Assembly (NCBI GenBank): GCA_026874595.1
Contig: CM049306.1
Span: 39,124,019 to 39,188,018 of the forward strand
Source of the DNA: Sipunculus nudus
Taxonomy: Eukaryota > Annelida > Sipuncula > Golfingiida > Sipunculidae
DNA length: 64,000 bases
Reading direction: 5' to 3'
How positions within the stretch are numbered: position 1 is the first letter of the stretch; each line of letters opens with the position of its first letter. The notes under the pieces were generated by a model, which ran no database searches, was not told the DNA's origin, and worked only from the letters and a program-made list of their open reading frames with translations. The translations under genes and the position numbers were made by a program. This document shows, piece after piece, positions 33,780-45,866 of the stretch.

Positions 33780-36700
33780 GACCTATTCATGACAAGCTGT
33801 TGTATAACCTTCTGCCCAATTACACATGTGAAAGTTGATAAAACTGTTTAGTTCCATCTGTACTTTCATATGGTAAAATCAGCATGTAATTTATTATTAA
33901 ATATGGGTCATGAAACATTAATCTTGTGCTTTATGGTGTTCCAGCTCTGTATACACAGGTTGACCACCACCACCATGCTGTTTGTTGAGCATATGATGTC
34001 ATGGTTAAAGTGATATCACATGAATCACGATTCATACATGAAATATTATGACCCTCTAGTGTAAAACTATGCTGCAAAAACATTAAAATGCCCATCCTGG
34101 GGTAATTTGCCTACACCAAAACTTTATCATCTTGAACATTTCGTACTCATGATCTGTATGTAACATTTTATTATAATTACTGAAACCATTCTTTAGATAA
34201 CTTGGAGAACACAAAAACAGCTGAAAACAGTAAGAGAGCTTTCATTTTATGCAGGATGAAAATGAGGTTGTGACCAAGCTAATGATGCTGTACAAAGAAG
34301 CATGACTTATTTGATGTTTTAATAAGCTAATTTTACAGGTGTGACTCAGGTGAACCACATTATGACAGGTGTATGTACCACCGAAAATAGCTGAAAACAA
34401 TTTTCTAATCCTGAAAGACCTATTGGCCTAAATCCAGCCACGACCTGGTATTGTTGTTCCTCAGTGTGTTGTAATAACATAGTTACTGTGGGACATTAAG
34501 TCAGCTTTTAGCAACTTGTTGCTTATAACTGCTTTTTGCAAGTTTAGTGCAGGCTTTTATAATTTCATTCTAAGCACAAACTAATGATTTATGACATCAA
34601 GAGGTCTTATGAACTTTATGAAGTACTTCTAAGTCATGTGGTTATTATATAATGGCCATGATTTTGGCCAGGTTGTGTAATATGTATATAAAGTTGTAAT
34701 ATTTTGCAGTCTTTGTATACTATTTGATGTTGTCCACATTTGGTCTCAGTTATATTAGATTGCACATTTATTTTATCTTTAGTAAAATGGATCTGTATTT
34801 ATTAATTTACTGTAGCTGTAACTTTAATCTACCAAAGTACAGCTTAACCACATGAAAATGTGCATGAGGTATCATAGATAAATGAGAATAAAGTTTATTT
34901 TAGGTTTGTATAAATAAATTATATAATAGTCACAGGTTCAACATACTTTGCACTTATAACTCAGATGCTACTGTATTAAGGTTTGTAGACAAGCTACAGA
35001 CAAAAAAAAATCCTTTAACCTCACATTTGCTCAAAAGAAAATAAATGAACATATTGAAGGAACTGCTTTTAAACAGTCTGAGAGCAGACATTTTTATACA
35101 CATTCCTGTGGTGAAAGCCACATTCCCTGGTCTTAAGAGACCATCCCAGACCTTGTCCTACGTCCTGTTACAGGATCACTAGGTGTGATCGCCATTTCCT
35201 GTTTTGACTTATCCCCATGGTACAGAGGATAAAGTATGGCTAGCACATGGAGGAGATGTTGATATTGATTATGTGCCTTGTTTGTGATCAGTTTTAGATA
35301 ATATTTGGTGAAAGCATGTATACCAGTGTATACTATAGAGTTTATAGTGAATATTAGTAAGACTGATATCGGAAATGAACTAATTAATGTTATAAAAGAA
35401 TACTGCTGACTTTTGTGGCACATCTTAACCTTTGTAATAATGTGAAATATGTTAAACTTGATGAATAAATTTTTTTCTGGATTGTGTTACCTACATGCAT
35501 CATGTATGTGTGAATCAAAATAAATAAATTCTGTAAACTAAAAGATGTTAAAAATATAAACAATTTTACATTGATTTGATAGTTTAAAAGAGCATTGTGA
35601 GCATGAGGTCAGCAAGCAGATACAGTTATGAGCTGGTTCAGGGGTATACGTAGCCATATTAACCTTCAGCTGATTAGACAGGAAGTCATTCTCTTTTAAT
35701 TAATTGAAGATCAGGATTTGGGTCAGCCTAAATCCTGATTACGATTTTTCTGGACCAAACACCAATTGTGCAGATCTGTATCTTGGCCTTGAGATATATG
35801 TATACACAGATATTAGCATATACAGTTAAATATCAAGTTTTTCTGGTTGGCATGATCATATTTGTGTAACATATTACTTAACAAGTCATCCAGGGCCAGC
35901 TGAGTAAATGTTAATTACTGTTTTTTTAACAGCTATACAGTTGCTATAGTTATATCATCAAAACAAATAAATAAATCTAGCATGGCTAGGATGAAAATCA
36001 GTAAAATTTTACCAGCCAGCAGGGCTTTTATTAGGTCAATTCCAGAAGCCCACCAGAGCAATCTCAAGCTCATGCACACAGAATATTGTATGAATCAGCA
36101 CAGGTTTATTAACACTTTTTAAAGTATTTTCTCAAGAAAGGACCGTCACAGCTTTTCCAAGCCTCTGATATATAAGCACTGGCAAATTTGCTCCTTTCTA
36201 GTTTATCTCCCTAAAATCTTATATGTAAGATCAGCTTCCTGTGTCCATTTAAATTGCTCTGAATATTCATACAAGACTCACAGACAGGTTTATTGATGTA
36301 CCAAATATGTGCAAAAAGCCATTCTAGTCAAATGAGGAACAGGCAAAATATTAATTAGACAAAGAACGACTGAGATATATATACAGCCTTCTCTGGGTTG
36401 TAACACTGTCAAGACTTCTATCACTAAAACAAAATGAGCAAATGCAATAACTTGTGCACATTTGACAGAGGTGTAGGTGTTGTTATAATTTATTTAGAAT
36501 TGACCAAATTTGTTGTTTTACCAAAACCTGTGTTTTATCAATAATCAGTTGAGAACACTTGACCATTAATGAATTTTGAAAATCTTTGTTATAATTTGTC
36601 ATAATGGATACAGTTATTGATATTGGAATCCATCACCAGATGTAGAATATAAACTGTAGCAATTAAAAAGGTTACCAACTAACATATCTTGACTTGAATT

Positions 36701-37014
36701 GGCAGAGTCAGGCACCTCCCATGGTAGCCATGACAACATGACACTCAGGCCTTCTGAAATAAACTGATAGGGCCTGGAGTCATGATGGCAGTCACAACAG
36801 AACGCCCATTCTAAGGGTCGGATCAAAATATTTCCTGTCTGGTATTATTTGGCATCACAGGCTTATAAAGTCGTATTATATGTGCTTAACATCATAGAAA
36901 AAATGTTGTTACACAAAAATAATTACATTTATTACCTTCTTTCATCACTGTGGCACCGATTCACGTAAAGCGGTACTTCTCATTCAAAAGTGAAGGTGTC
37001 ATGGCGCGGTCGTA
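33780..37014. other. No gene seen
   Basis: AT-rich sequence with no recognisable exon, RNA gene or bounded repeat on either strand. Confidence 0.5.
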
Positions 37015-37224
37015 TATGTAAACTTGGAAGTCGGAAGCCGGACGCTGGAAACCAAGGAATCGTTTTATAAATAATGCAGTTTAAAGCATTTACAAAATGC
37101 TAACGCTTCAATACCGTTTTGTTTTTTCCACCGATAGAATAAGATCTTTATTATCATTTTGTGAAGAATAATAGTTATCCATTCTTTAATCTGAACGTTA
37201 TGGACGATTTTGTGCTCGGAAGCC
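37015..37224 (+). repeat. Left member of a diverged inverted repeat pair
   Basis: Shared blocks with the reverse complement of 40564-40806 include GATAGAATAAGATCTTT, 'agttatccat', 'tgctcgg' and 'ctcggaagcc', together with the GGAAGTCGGAAG-type left edge. Overall similarity is moderate. It may be an independent copy of a dispersed repeat or one arm of a ~3.8 kb fold-back structure. Confidence 0.65.
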
Positions 37225-37465
37225 ATCTCCGATTTCAGGCAGAAGTGCTGGGATGTGATCCAATGTGTATAACTCAGAAGTCACAGAGACGCACTGGTTT
37301 ACTTGTGGTCAGTTAAGAGCCACAGCTCAAATGCAGTTTCATTATAATTATAGTTGCATGCATATATTAAAATAGATTATGCATGATATTGCTTTTTATG
37401 CGTGAATAACACAAAACATGATACATAATCGGAAAACTATAAGTTCTTAATTTTTTATTCGTAAA

Positions 37466-37470
<5 letters not shown>

Positions 37471-37511
<41 letters not shown>
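37471..37511. repeat. (TA)n microsatellite
   Basis: About 40 bp of TA dinucleotides. Confidence 0.97.
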
Positions 37512-37516
<5 letters not shown>

Positions 37517-39820
37517 TGTGATTGTATTTTCACGTAATATATTTCACCCTATCTAGGGCTATGTTTTGTGAAAATTATTTGTATTAACATGGGGATGGTA
37601 TGGGAAGGGGTTAATTTTTAAAATATGTAATGTAAAGAGGACATTTTGAGGCACCTTAAACGAAAGATTATGAAGATTTTCTGTTCCACAACTATACTCC
37701 TACATGTATTGGAACAATGTATTCAAACTGCAGGTTGTTGGGCGTTAATATTTATATTTCTATAACATTACGGTATAAATTGGAAAGTCCAAATATTCAA
37801 AAGTTCGTAACATGTTAATGTCAATGATGAAATGCGCGTCTATACATTTATAACTTGCAAAATGTCACTACTAGTATTTAAATGTAGTACTCGTTGTAAA
37901 ATAATTGATATGTTAAAGTCTTATGACAATCTTTGCATTTTACCGACTTTTGTGATCTGAGAGCGCACATGCAGACTCGGACAGCAGAGCACAGTGCGCG
38001 AGTCTGAGTATCAGCCGAGGAGCCGTGATATTTTTCACGGTCGATCCCACCCCGAGCTTAGCTCTGTGGGGAGACCGTGAATGACTCACACGGTACTGTG
38101 ATGGGGGTGGGGGGGGTGGGGGGAATGGGGATTCCTCGGTGTTATGCTTGCGCCCTCTATGGATGCACCACTGAATAATAAATATGGTATGATAAACCCT
38201 AATACGGCATTAAAAAATACAGTTATAAATTACGATGTCATTCAAAATAAAAACAGTAATATATTTTCCAAACGTTGAACAAATATGAAAATTCAATATA
38301 TCCCAGTAGGTCATCGCTGGAAAAAATATACATGTATCATATACAAAACGAAATGTCCTTCAATATGTTAGAGTTCTACGATATTTAAACAAAAAGTTAA
38401 AATATATTTTAGAAAAGGGATACAACAGTCCAGGTAATATATAACATACTAATACATGTGTGATTATAAAATCTTATCGATTTGTATATTTAAGCAAATC
38501 ATTTTTTTTAAACTAAAATCAATTCTTTTTCAAGTTTTGACTCTTTCTTTCAAACTTTTTCAATCTTGATATTTACATATTAAAATTCACTCCTGATGTT
38601 TCAACATCACATTTCAACTTCAAATAAATGGATATTTAATAACATTTTAAAGTATATTTGCAACTGATTTCACTCTCATACGTTATAATATGTGCATGAT
38701 AAGGGCATGTAAACAGAATGTGCTCCCTTCAACTTCGGATTACTGTATAAGATTACAAGGATCTCGATAAGAAATTACAATTTTGAATGTAAAATCTTTA
38801 ATAAATAACCATATAGAATCTTTATCGACACGTAAGACATCTGGGGCTTCAAGTAAAAGTATGTCTAGAGGTGACCTGGTGTCTTAAAGATGCTACGGGA
38901 TATAGGCATTTTTATTTAACCTGTTGCTCATCTTTATGATTCATTCCTTGAAATTCCACATAAAAATGATGACACCATGCAATAATGGAACCAAACCGGA
39001 TTGATAAATCAAGTAAGATATTTACCGCTAAGATAAATATTTCAATTAAAAATATTAAATATTCCAATTCTACTTTTGCTGTATAGTAATTTTTTATCTT
39101 TATATAAAAATATATGCATCTGAATATTCTGTGTATACTCACTATTTTTATTTGATTCTTATATTTTTATGCTCAGAAACAAAATTAACCGGACTATTAT
39201 CGGAATTCCCGATACAGAAGTACCGTGCGTTTTCGGACCTCCTTCTCTCCGGACTTAATAGTTGCTTGTATCAGGTTCTATAATTAAACAGAATTTATTA
39301 TATCTTTAACATTTGCTCTGTAACAATTTATTTTTAAACATTTACTGAACTTTTTTTGGCTATGCAAAATGTTTTGTTTGATGTTTTATTGATTTTTTAG
39401 TTGACGTATTTTACAAATATATATATATATAAAGTATGAATGTTTGTGTCCTGTGGTTTTGCAAATTTTCAGAACATTAATTTGATGAATATTGTACCTA
39501 ACTGCATAAAAAATATCGATTATATATTGAATCGTTCTGCAAAAACAGAAACTATTGTTTTTTATATGATTGTAAAATGTTACAATCAGGATCATATCTA
39601 TTTAAACATGTATTGTGTATTTTTTTCTGTCAAGGTATTGTTAATGTTTGTGTTTATTTTTAATTTTGCAGGATACGTCTGATGAAATCAGTAGCAAACA
39701 AATTTTTGTAAAGCATCATGTATATTATGCTATTTTGGCAAAATTTCAAAACATGAATTGAAACAGGTTCCATTTACAGCAGGAACATATAGGGGAAAAT
39801 ATCACATTGCAATGTGAATA
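37512..39820. other. No gene seen; CpG-bearing patch near 37960-38100
   Basis: Mostly AT-rich. The patch 37960-38100 has several CpGs and short inverted words (GCCGTGATATTTTTCACGGT at about 38023). A G-rich tract (about 38101-38126) follows. No transcript can be argued from sequence alone. Confidence 0.45.

Positions 39821-39821
<1 letters not shown>

Positions 39822-39906
<85 letters not shown>
39822..39906. repeat. (TA)n microsatellite, interrupted
   Basis: About 85 bp of TA with two single-base interruptions (TG and CA). Confidence 0.97.
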
Positions 39907-39907
<1 letters not shown>

Positions 39908-40213
39908 AATAAAAGTATGCAACCTGACCATGAAATGTAAAATATAATTTGGCATAAAGAGTATTACATAATAGATAAGAGTTTAAGGGATTCATAATCA
40001 TGATTAAATTTTTTGGTTAATGGAAGAGGAAAGGGTTTTTCAATTGATACATGATAAATAAAATGTTTTGTTCGAAACACCCTCGTTAAAACATTAACTG
40101 GGCGTTTTGTGGTTCTGTCAAATTAGCTGTTTAAGTCTCTATGATATTATCAGGGTAATTTTAAAAATATTATCAAATCTTTATTTTTTTTTTCATGTTT
40201 CCACAAACAAAAA

Positions 40214-40513
40214 AACGGTAACAGCGAAAATATTGATGAGTAATTATATAATCTTGTTTTACAAAATGAAATAAAATATCAATATAATATATTATAAAAA
40301 ACAGCATAATTACAAAACAAACTGAGTATATGAAAAATATGTGATATTGAAGAAACTGAAAAAAAACAGTAAAAGCGAAAATATTGATGAGTAATTATAT
40401 AATCTTGTTTTACAAAATGAAATAAAATATCAATATAATATATTATAAAAAACAGCATAATTACAAAACAAACTGAGTATATGAAAAATATGTGATATTG
40501 AAGAAACTGAAAA
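40214..40513. repeat. 151-bp tandem duplication
   Basis: The segment beginning AGCGAAAATATTGATGAGTA at about 40223 repeats at about 40374, running through GAAGAAACTGAAA. The copies are almost identical, so the duplication is recent. Confidence 0.93.
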
Positions 40514-40563
40514 TGCTTGACACGTTTGCTGACGACATGATGACCAGTGCATTAGCCATTACT

Positions 40564-40806
40564 GGCTTCCGAGTTTTACACATGTTATTTGGACCATAAC
40601 CGGGCATTACCGAGCAAGAAATAGTCTATAACTTCCGATGGATAACTTTGATTTTTTACATAATGATAGAAAAGATCTTATTCTATCAATAAAAATGAAA
40701 TGGTACTTTCTATTGATGTAGTAACATTTTAATTATGCTTCGAACATTGCTTTATTTTTAAAAAAATCCTTGCTTCCGACTTCGGACTTCCGAGTTTTAC
40801 ACATAG
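40564..40806 (-). repeat. Right member of the diverged inverted repeat pair
   Basis: Reverse complement of the 37015-37224 repeat. Its own two edges share CTTCCGAGTTTTACACAT in direct orientation (40566 and 40789). It ends 18 bp before the ETS-type site at 40824. Confidence 0.65.
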
Positions 40807-40823
40807 CCGTTTGGAAATCCCCT

Positions 40824-40986
40824 ACCGGAAGTTATGATTCTCCCGCTGACAGACGTGGAGACGAGTTTTTCGAGTAAAACCAGCCTCGGTATTAAAAACT
40901 GCTGCACGAATACACGTAAGTAAACCGTGGATGTAATAATTATTATTTTCCCCAACAGAATAACGTTACTTTTTGTCTTAACTCAG
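40824..40986 (+). promoter_or_regulatory. Probable promoter and 5' UTR of the gene at 40991
   Basis: A perfect ETS/GABP-type core ACCGGAAGT (40824-40832) stands 160 bp before the start codon in a CpG-bearing stretch with no TATA box, a common layout of housekeeping promoters. A consensus donor CAC|GTAAGT (GT at 40916) and two acceptors (AG at 40958 and 40986) suggest an optional tiny 5' UTR intron, unusually short for an animal. Inference from motifs only. Confidence 0.45.
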
Positions 40987-40990
40987 GAAA

Positions 40991-41156
40991 ATGGCAGTTC
41001 GAGAAGTAGATGAAAATGAAAAAGTAGTGTCAGAAATGGCGTGCACATCTGCACATACTAGAATTGATGCGAACCCAATAGCTTGTACTGTCACCCCATC
41101 GTCTCCAGTTCATCTAAAATCGACGTTTGGGGTGACAAGCTGTCGCTACTCCCATG
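40991..41156 (+). CDS. First coding exon of an unrecognised gene
   Basis: ATG in good context (GGAAAATGG) opens MAVREVDENEKVVSEMACTS... and runs to FGVTSCRYSH, where a donor ATG|GTAAAT ends the exon in phase 1 (55 codons + 1). Supporting signs are higher CpG than the flanks, the upstream ETS-type site and the Kozak-like start. The peptide is hydrophilic, without signal peptide or membrane segment. I do not recognise the family. The next exon is not identified, and downstream satellites would make the following intron long. Confidence 0.5.
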
Positions 41157-43040
41157 GTAAATGTCAAACAAACATATTTCCAATAAATAGAAGATTTTTG
41201 ACAGGGTTACTAGCTCTCAAGACAAATCATTAATTAATTTGTGGACTGCACCAGGTGTATATGTAATAGTGATCTCCAGTTAACAGAACTAATGTATTTA
41301 ACAAATATTACCAGAGAAAAATACTTACACTCATTATCATAAGATATTCCAACCATAATGATACACAGGATATTAATATGCCATGGATCAGCATAACTAA
41401 GGTTAATTTGTAGGATCTTGGTGAAATGGGAAATATGGTTTAAACAATAATACATTATCTCTTGGTATGATACATTTTGTGATACACAAATTTCCCTCAT
41501 GACACCATACATGATACGATACATATGAGGTATATTAAAGTTTAGATTCAAGAGTTGATATTCTTCATTCTTTCTTTAAGGGAAGAATGGTCTCATATAA
41601 GTAATTTCCAGGCTGTAAAAATAACTTTTATTACCAAACAGCCAGTCAGACATGTTTTTAGCAATGTATATCTTTTATGATGCTAAGAAACAGTTGCTAA
41701 TACTATACAATATATATCTTTTATGAATCTAAAAAAACAGTTACTAAATATCAGTTGTTGCTTTCAGTGCTATGATCCAGTATGGTCCTTGCATTGAAAC
41801 AGGAGCAACTGACCATACTGATACTACACCTGACTTAGTATCGCAATGTATTGGTGCACCAGTGAAACATTAAATGTCATTGGAGTGAGCCACCATTAGT
41901 AAAACATAAAGCAGATAAATCTATCAGGAGAGTGGAGATGGCCTAGTGGCTATAGCATTTGACTTCATAGTTGAAGGTCCTCAATTTGAATCCTGCAGGT
42001 GCCGCCAAAGTCAATATGGTAAAAATACTATTGCACCTCTGAGATTTACTCTAATATCTTATCAACAAGTTAATATCCCACACAAATAACCTGAAATTTC
42101 AAGGGTTCATTTATAATGTCTTTTTTATCATTTTCATCTACATTCTCTTAATGTTACCTCCAAAAGACCATAGAACTACCCTTCAAAACAGATAGATTTA
42201 GCTAGGATCTTGAATAAACAAAATAACTTAAGCTTGCATTTGTTTTATGTATAAAATGCCAAGTGTTAGGATCAGGGATTTGTGATCCTGCCGGTTGTGG
42301 CTACTCTAGGGATCACAGTGCTAGTAATAAGCAGACAGCCGTGGTATACCTTTGACATTTAGTAATCACTGGCTAAGCTTGGGGCCCAGTGGCTGTCAGA
42401 AAATGGTGCAGGAGCTCCATCAAAAATCAGTGCCAGCTCCTTGTCCATCAATAATTTGTGCCAGAGGAAGTTAGCCTCAGGCATATAAAGATAGCACTGT
42501 ATGAAATCTAAGGCTCTGTATGAAATCCAAGGTATTGCAGGTCACTTTTGTTCCATGTTTACTCTTAATAATAAATTGTATTAAACATCACTTTTATGTC
42601 TGAATAATGATAAACACTGTAAATATCCATATAAACAATAAATGCTGGTTTCTGTTTATAATATTACCATCCTAGATTACTGTTAGGCCATAAGACCAAA
42701 TTGTTGGAAAGACATGAAGTTTTTACTAAACTCTCTTACTATAACAGTTATCAATAAAGGTTATCACCTGTAATGTCAATCCTCATAAACATATTCTGTT
42801 GGGACATCTTGGTTTCTATGGTATAGGCAGATATACTTGAATAAGGTTTTATATTTGGTTACTATTAACACTATCTTTTTTTGACAGTTTTCATTTCTGA
42901 CACACAATTCAGTGTTAAAATGATCTTGCTTTTGGCATTCACAGACACTATTTGCAAAAAAATGGTAAAGATTTAGTATTTTAGATGTAGGTTTTAGATG
43001 TAGGTTCAATTCATGCCTTAGAAACTCCTATTCTGTTCAG
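41157..43040. other. No coding exon seen
   Basis: Possible intron of the gene starting at 40991. It contains a tRNA-like SINE near 41930. Nothing else is bounded. Confidence 0.5.
41930..42012 (+). mobile_element. tRNA-like SINE head
   Basis: GATGGCCTAGTGGCTATAGC fits a pol III box A, and AATTTGAATCCTGCAGG about 45 bp on resembles a box B. The head looks like a decayed tRNA-derived SINE. Tail and duplications were not found. Confidence 0.5.
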
Positions 43041-43049
43041 GCAGGTGGT

Positions 43050-43400
43050 CTGTTATTAAGGATGTTTTAGTTCACTTCTGAAATACATGGCCTTGAAAGA
43101 GTTGAGTGCCCTGCAAGATTCTTGGTAGAAATTACAGAGAAACATATGATTCGGAGTCTTAGAGGTCACTGAGTGAACAATTTGGAGTCAGTTGCAAGGA
43201 TGAAAGAGATAGTGTGGATGTTTCAGGTCATTGCTGAAGTACACGTTCTAGTTAGAGAAATATGCCAGGCTTAGTGACCCAAGGTTTCTTGGTGGAAATT
43301 GCAATGATATCCAAGGTTCTGAGTCTCAGAGGTCACTGAGTGAACAATTTAGAGTCTGTTGCAAGGATGAAAGAGAAAGCATGGATCAAAGCTTGACGAG
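43050..43400. repeat. 167-bp tandem duplication, diverged
   Basis: AGAGGTCACTGAGTGAACAA occurs at 43161 and 43328. The flanking 'ttcttggt.gaaatt.ca' and 'gttgcaaggatgaaagaga' segments also repeat. Two copies, about 85-90% alike by eye. Confidence 0.85.
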
Positions 43401-43588
43401 ATAATGAAAGTGTCGAGACAGGATGTGGCTGTGGGATTCACTCAGTGCTTCAGGTGTGATGATTGACAGGTCACCCAGGAAGAACACCTGAATGCAGGAA
43501 GTGTCAGGAACATGTGGTGTACTATTAAACCATGCTCTGTCTGGTGATATCTTGTATCAGTGGTACTACATCTTGATCTTTAAACATA

Positions 43589-45314
43589 CAGTTGTGCTCA
43601 TAAGTATTCATACCCCTGGCATTTTTTTGGTGTATCTTGTATATTTCTTTGCAGATTCCATTTATTCAATAACTAATTACATACAAAGGTTCCATTAGGC
43701 TTTCACAAAAACAGCATATGTATTTCTGATGAATTTCATCCTTATTTTTGCTTTATTTAAAAAATGTGCAACAAAAATCATGTTCAGAAGTATTCAAACC
43801 CCTATTTACAACATGACTTAATAATCAATGGCATAGCCTTTATTTGCAATTACAGATTCAAGGTGTCTTCTGTAGTTTACTACTAGGTTCCGGCATGTTT
43901 CCACTGGGAAATTGGTCCACTCCTCCTTTGAAATGCTCTCCAGATCCTTCAAATTGGATGGGTTTCTTGTGCCGACCTTCACCTTGAGTTCCCTCCACAG
44001 ATTTTTGATAGGGTTGAGGTCAGGTCTTTGGCTTGCATTGACTGCATTGTCCCCTAACCATTTCTTGACTATTTTGGCGGTATGTTTGGGGTCGTTATCT
44101 TGTTGGAAGATCCAATGTGGCCTTAGACCAAGTTTTGCAGCAGACTGTCGGATGTTCTTCTGGAGGATCTCAATGTACTGTTCCTTCCTCATGATGCCGT
44201 CCACCTTAACGAGGTTCCCAGTCCCACTCGCTGAGAAATAGCCCCACAGCATTATGCTTCCTCCTCCATGCTTGACCGTTGGCACCGTGTTGTTTGGTTT
44301 GAAAGCTTCACCCTTCTTTTGCGAAACGTAAGCAACATCTCTGTGCCCGAAGAGCTCTATTTTCAACTCATCTGACCATAGAATCGACAACCAAAATCCC
44401 TCTCCTTTATCGAGGTGACCTTTGGCGAAGCCCAGACGTGATCTTGTGTGCCTGGGTTTAAGAAGTGGAGTCTCCCGTGGTCGGCGTCCATTGAGTCCTG
44501 CCCTGTTCAATGTTCTCTGGAGTGTTTGTCTTGAGATACTGGTTCCTTTGTCGCCGAGGCCCAGCAACATCTCCTTGGTGGTGATACGTGGATTGAAGGT
44601 GGCGGCCGGCACCAATTTTCTCGCAAGCCTGGCTGAGACTTTGGGCTTCCTTCCAGGTCTTGTCAGGTTCTTAACTGTGTGGAACACCTTTAATTTCTTA
44701 ATGATGCTCTGGACTGGCTACATGGACCTGAAAACGCTTGGATATTGCTTTGTAGCCCAAACCATCCTTGTGTGCATCCACAATGCGCGACCTTAAGTCC
44801 TCACTCAGTTCTTTCTGCTTGACCATGGTGAATATTCTGGCACTGACTATGAACTGACAGTAGACAGACCAATGCCCCTAAATTTATAGGGCCAAAGAAT
44901 TTTCTGGAAACCAACATGACTTGGAATTAGGCTTGTAATCAGTCACCACAAGTCAGGCCACTACTCCTTTCGCTAGACATGTCTCAGGTAAGAAGGTTAA
45001 CAATGGTTGCATAACAATGCAGGGACCAAATGGACACACCTTGGGATTGGCAAAGTACCTGAACCATGAAAAACAGTTGCCTTTGTAGTTCAAGAGGACA
45101 ATGGTATGAATACTTTTGAACATGGGGGAAAATATAAATATTATAACAAATGGCATAATCCTCATCAGTTCAAATCAAATATTCCCTGGATTGTTGAACA
45201 ACAACTATGTCTCCCTTAGTGTAGGTGTATTTCCAACATCCAAGCTTAATTGTAGAAAACAATTGAAAATTAGTTGATTTTACAAGGGGGTATGAATACT
45301 TATGAGCACAACTG
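43589..45314 (-). mobile_element. Tc1/mariner element, 1726 bp
   Basis: Terminal inverted repeats of about 30 bp: both ends read CAGTTGTGCTCATAAGTATT outward-in and continue CATACCCC. TA target duplications lie at 43587-43588 and 45315-45316. It contains one transposase gene on the minus strand. The ends are nearly identical, suggesting a recent insertion, although the transposase is already inactivated. Confidence 0.96.
43818..44826 (-). pseudogene. Tc1-type transposase, inactivated
   Basis: The start MVKQKELSEDLRSRIVDAHK (from 44826) leads into the paired-like helix-turn-helix. A frameshift near 44705 then moves the reading frame, with a stop nearby. From 44687 the frame stays open to the stop at 43818. 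Seen: GRKPK linker, ILWSDELKIELFG (first Asp), GGGSIMLWGYFS, FQQDNDPKHTAK (second Asp) and NPIKNLWRELK. In the family the last motif is NPIENLW and its Glu is the third catalytic residue. Here it is Lys, and the region between the second Asp and this motif is four residues shorter than usual. The protein cannot be a working DD34E transposase. Confidence 0.93.
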
Positions 45315-45316
45315 TA

Positions 45317-45866
45317 GTTATTTGGTCAAAAAAGGCAGTGCTGCTACCTTATACATTTTATATCTATTTTCAGGAAATATTTTTTACCTTTACCAAGGAC
45401 AGTGCTTATATTTTCCTGTGTCTGTATATTTTCTTTTAGTTTGATTAAACAAAGAAAACTACTGAACTGATGGCCTAAGATTGTGGATGGGTGAGAGTGT
45501 GACCATGTCCGCAAATGATTCACATCTAAATAGGATTAAACTAAACAAGTACTGCAGTTTACTTTAGTTTGGAAGTACATAATACACTTTGTGGCCACAC
45601 TGTGGATCATTTTACAAAAGCCTTTATCCGTTCATTCCATAAAAAGTTAGTTTGCTGGCTGATAATCTGATTTATTGTGCTGCAAAAAGTGATATGTTGC
45701 ATGAAAGATTTGGAAAATGATAGCAAAACTGTACTCACACCGACTAGAAAGATTTGTCTGTAAGCACTAGGAACCAGTTTGTAAACCAGACCTGTAAACC
45801 TAAACTACTGTTAACCAACCTTCAAGAGCACCACTATAGACAATACTGTTGTGGATAAGTGACCTG
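45317..45866. other. No gene seen
   Basis: AT-rich non-coding sequence between the Tc1 element and the satellite. Confidence 0.6.

Noticed and set aside
37960-38100. Possible structured RNA gene in a CpG-bearing patch
   Set aside because: Short inverted words are present, but nothing matched snRNA, 5S or tRNA patterns that I could check by eye.
39746-40001. Frames rich in alternating Ile and Tyr
   Set aside because: They are translations of the TA microsatellite.
44422-44796. Plus-strand open frame of 124 codons
   Set aside because: It is the antisense shadow of the Tc1 transposase.
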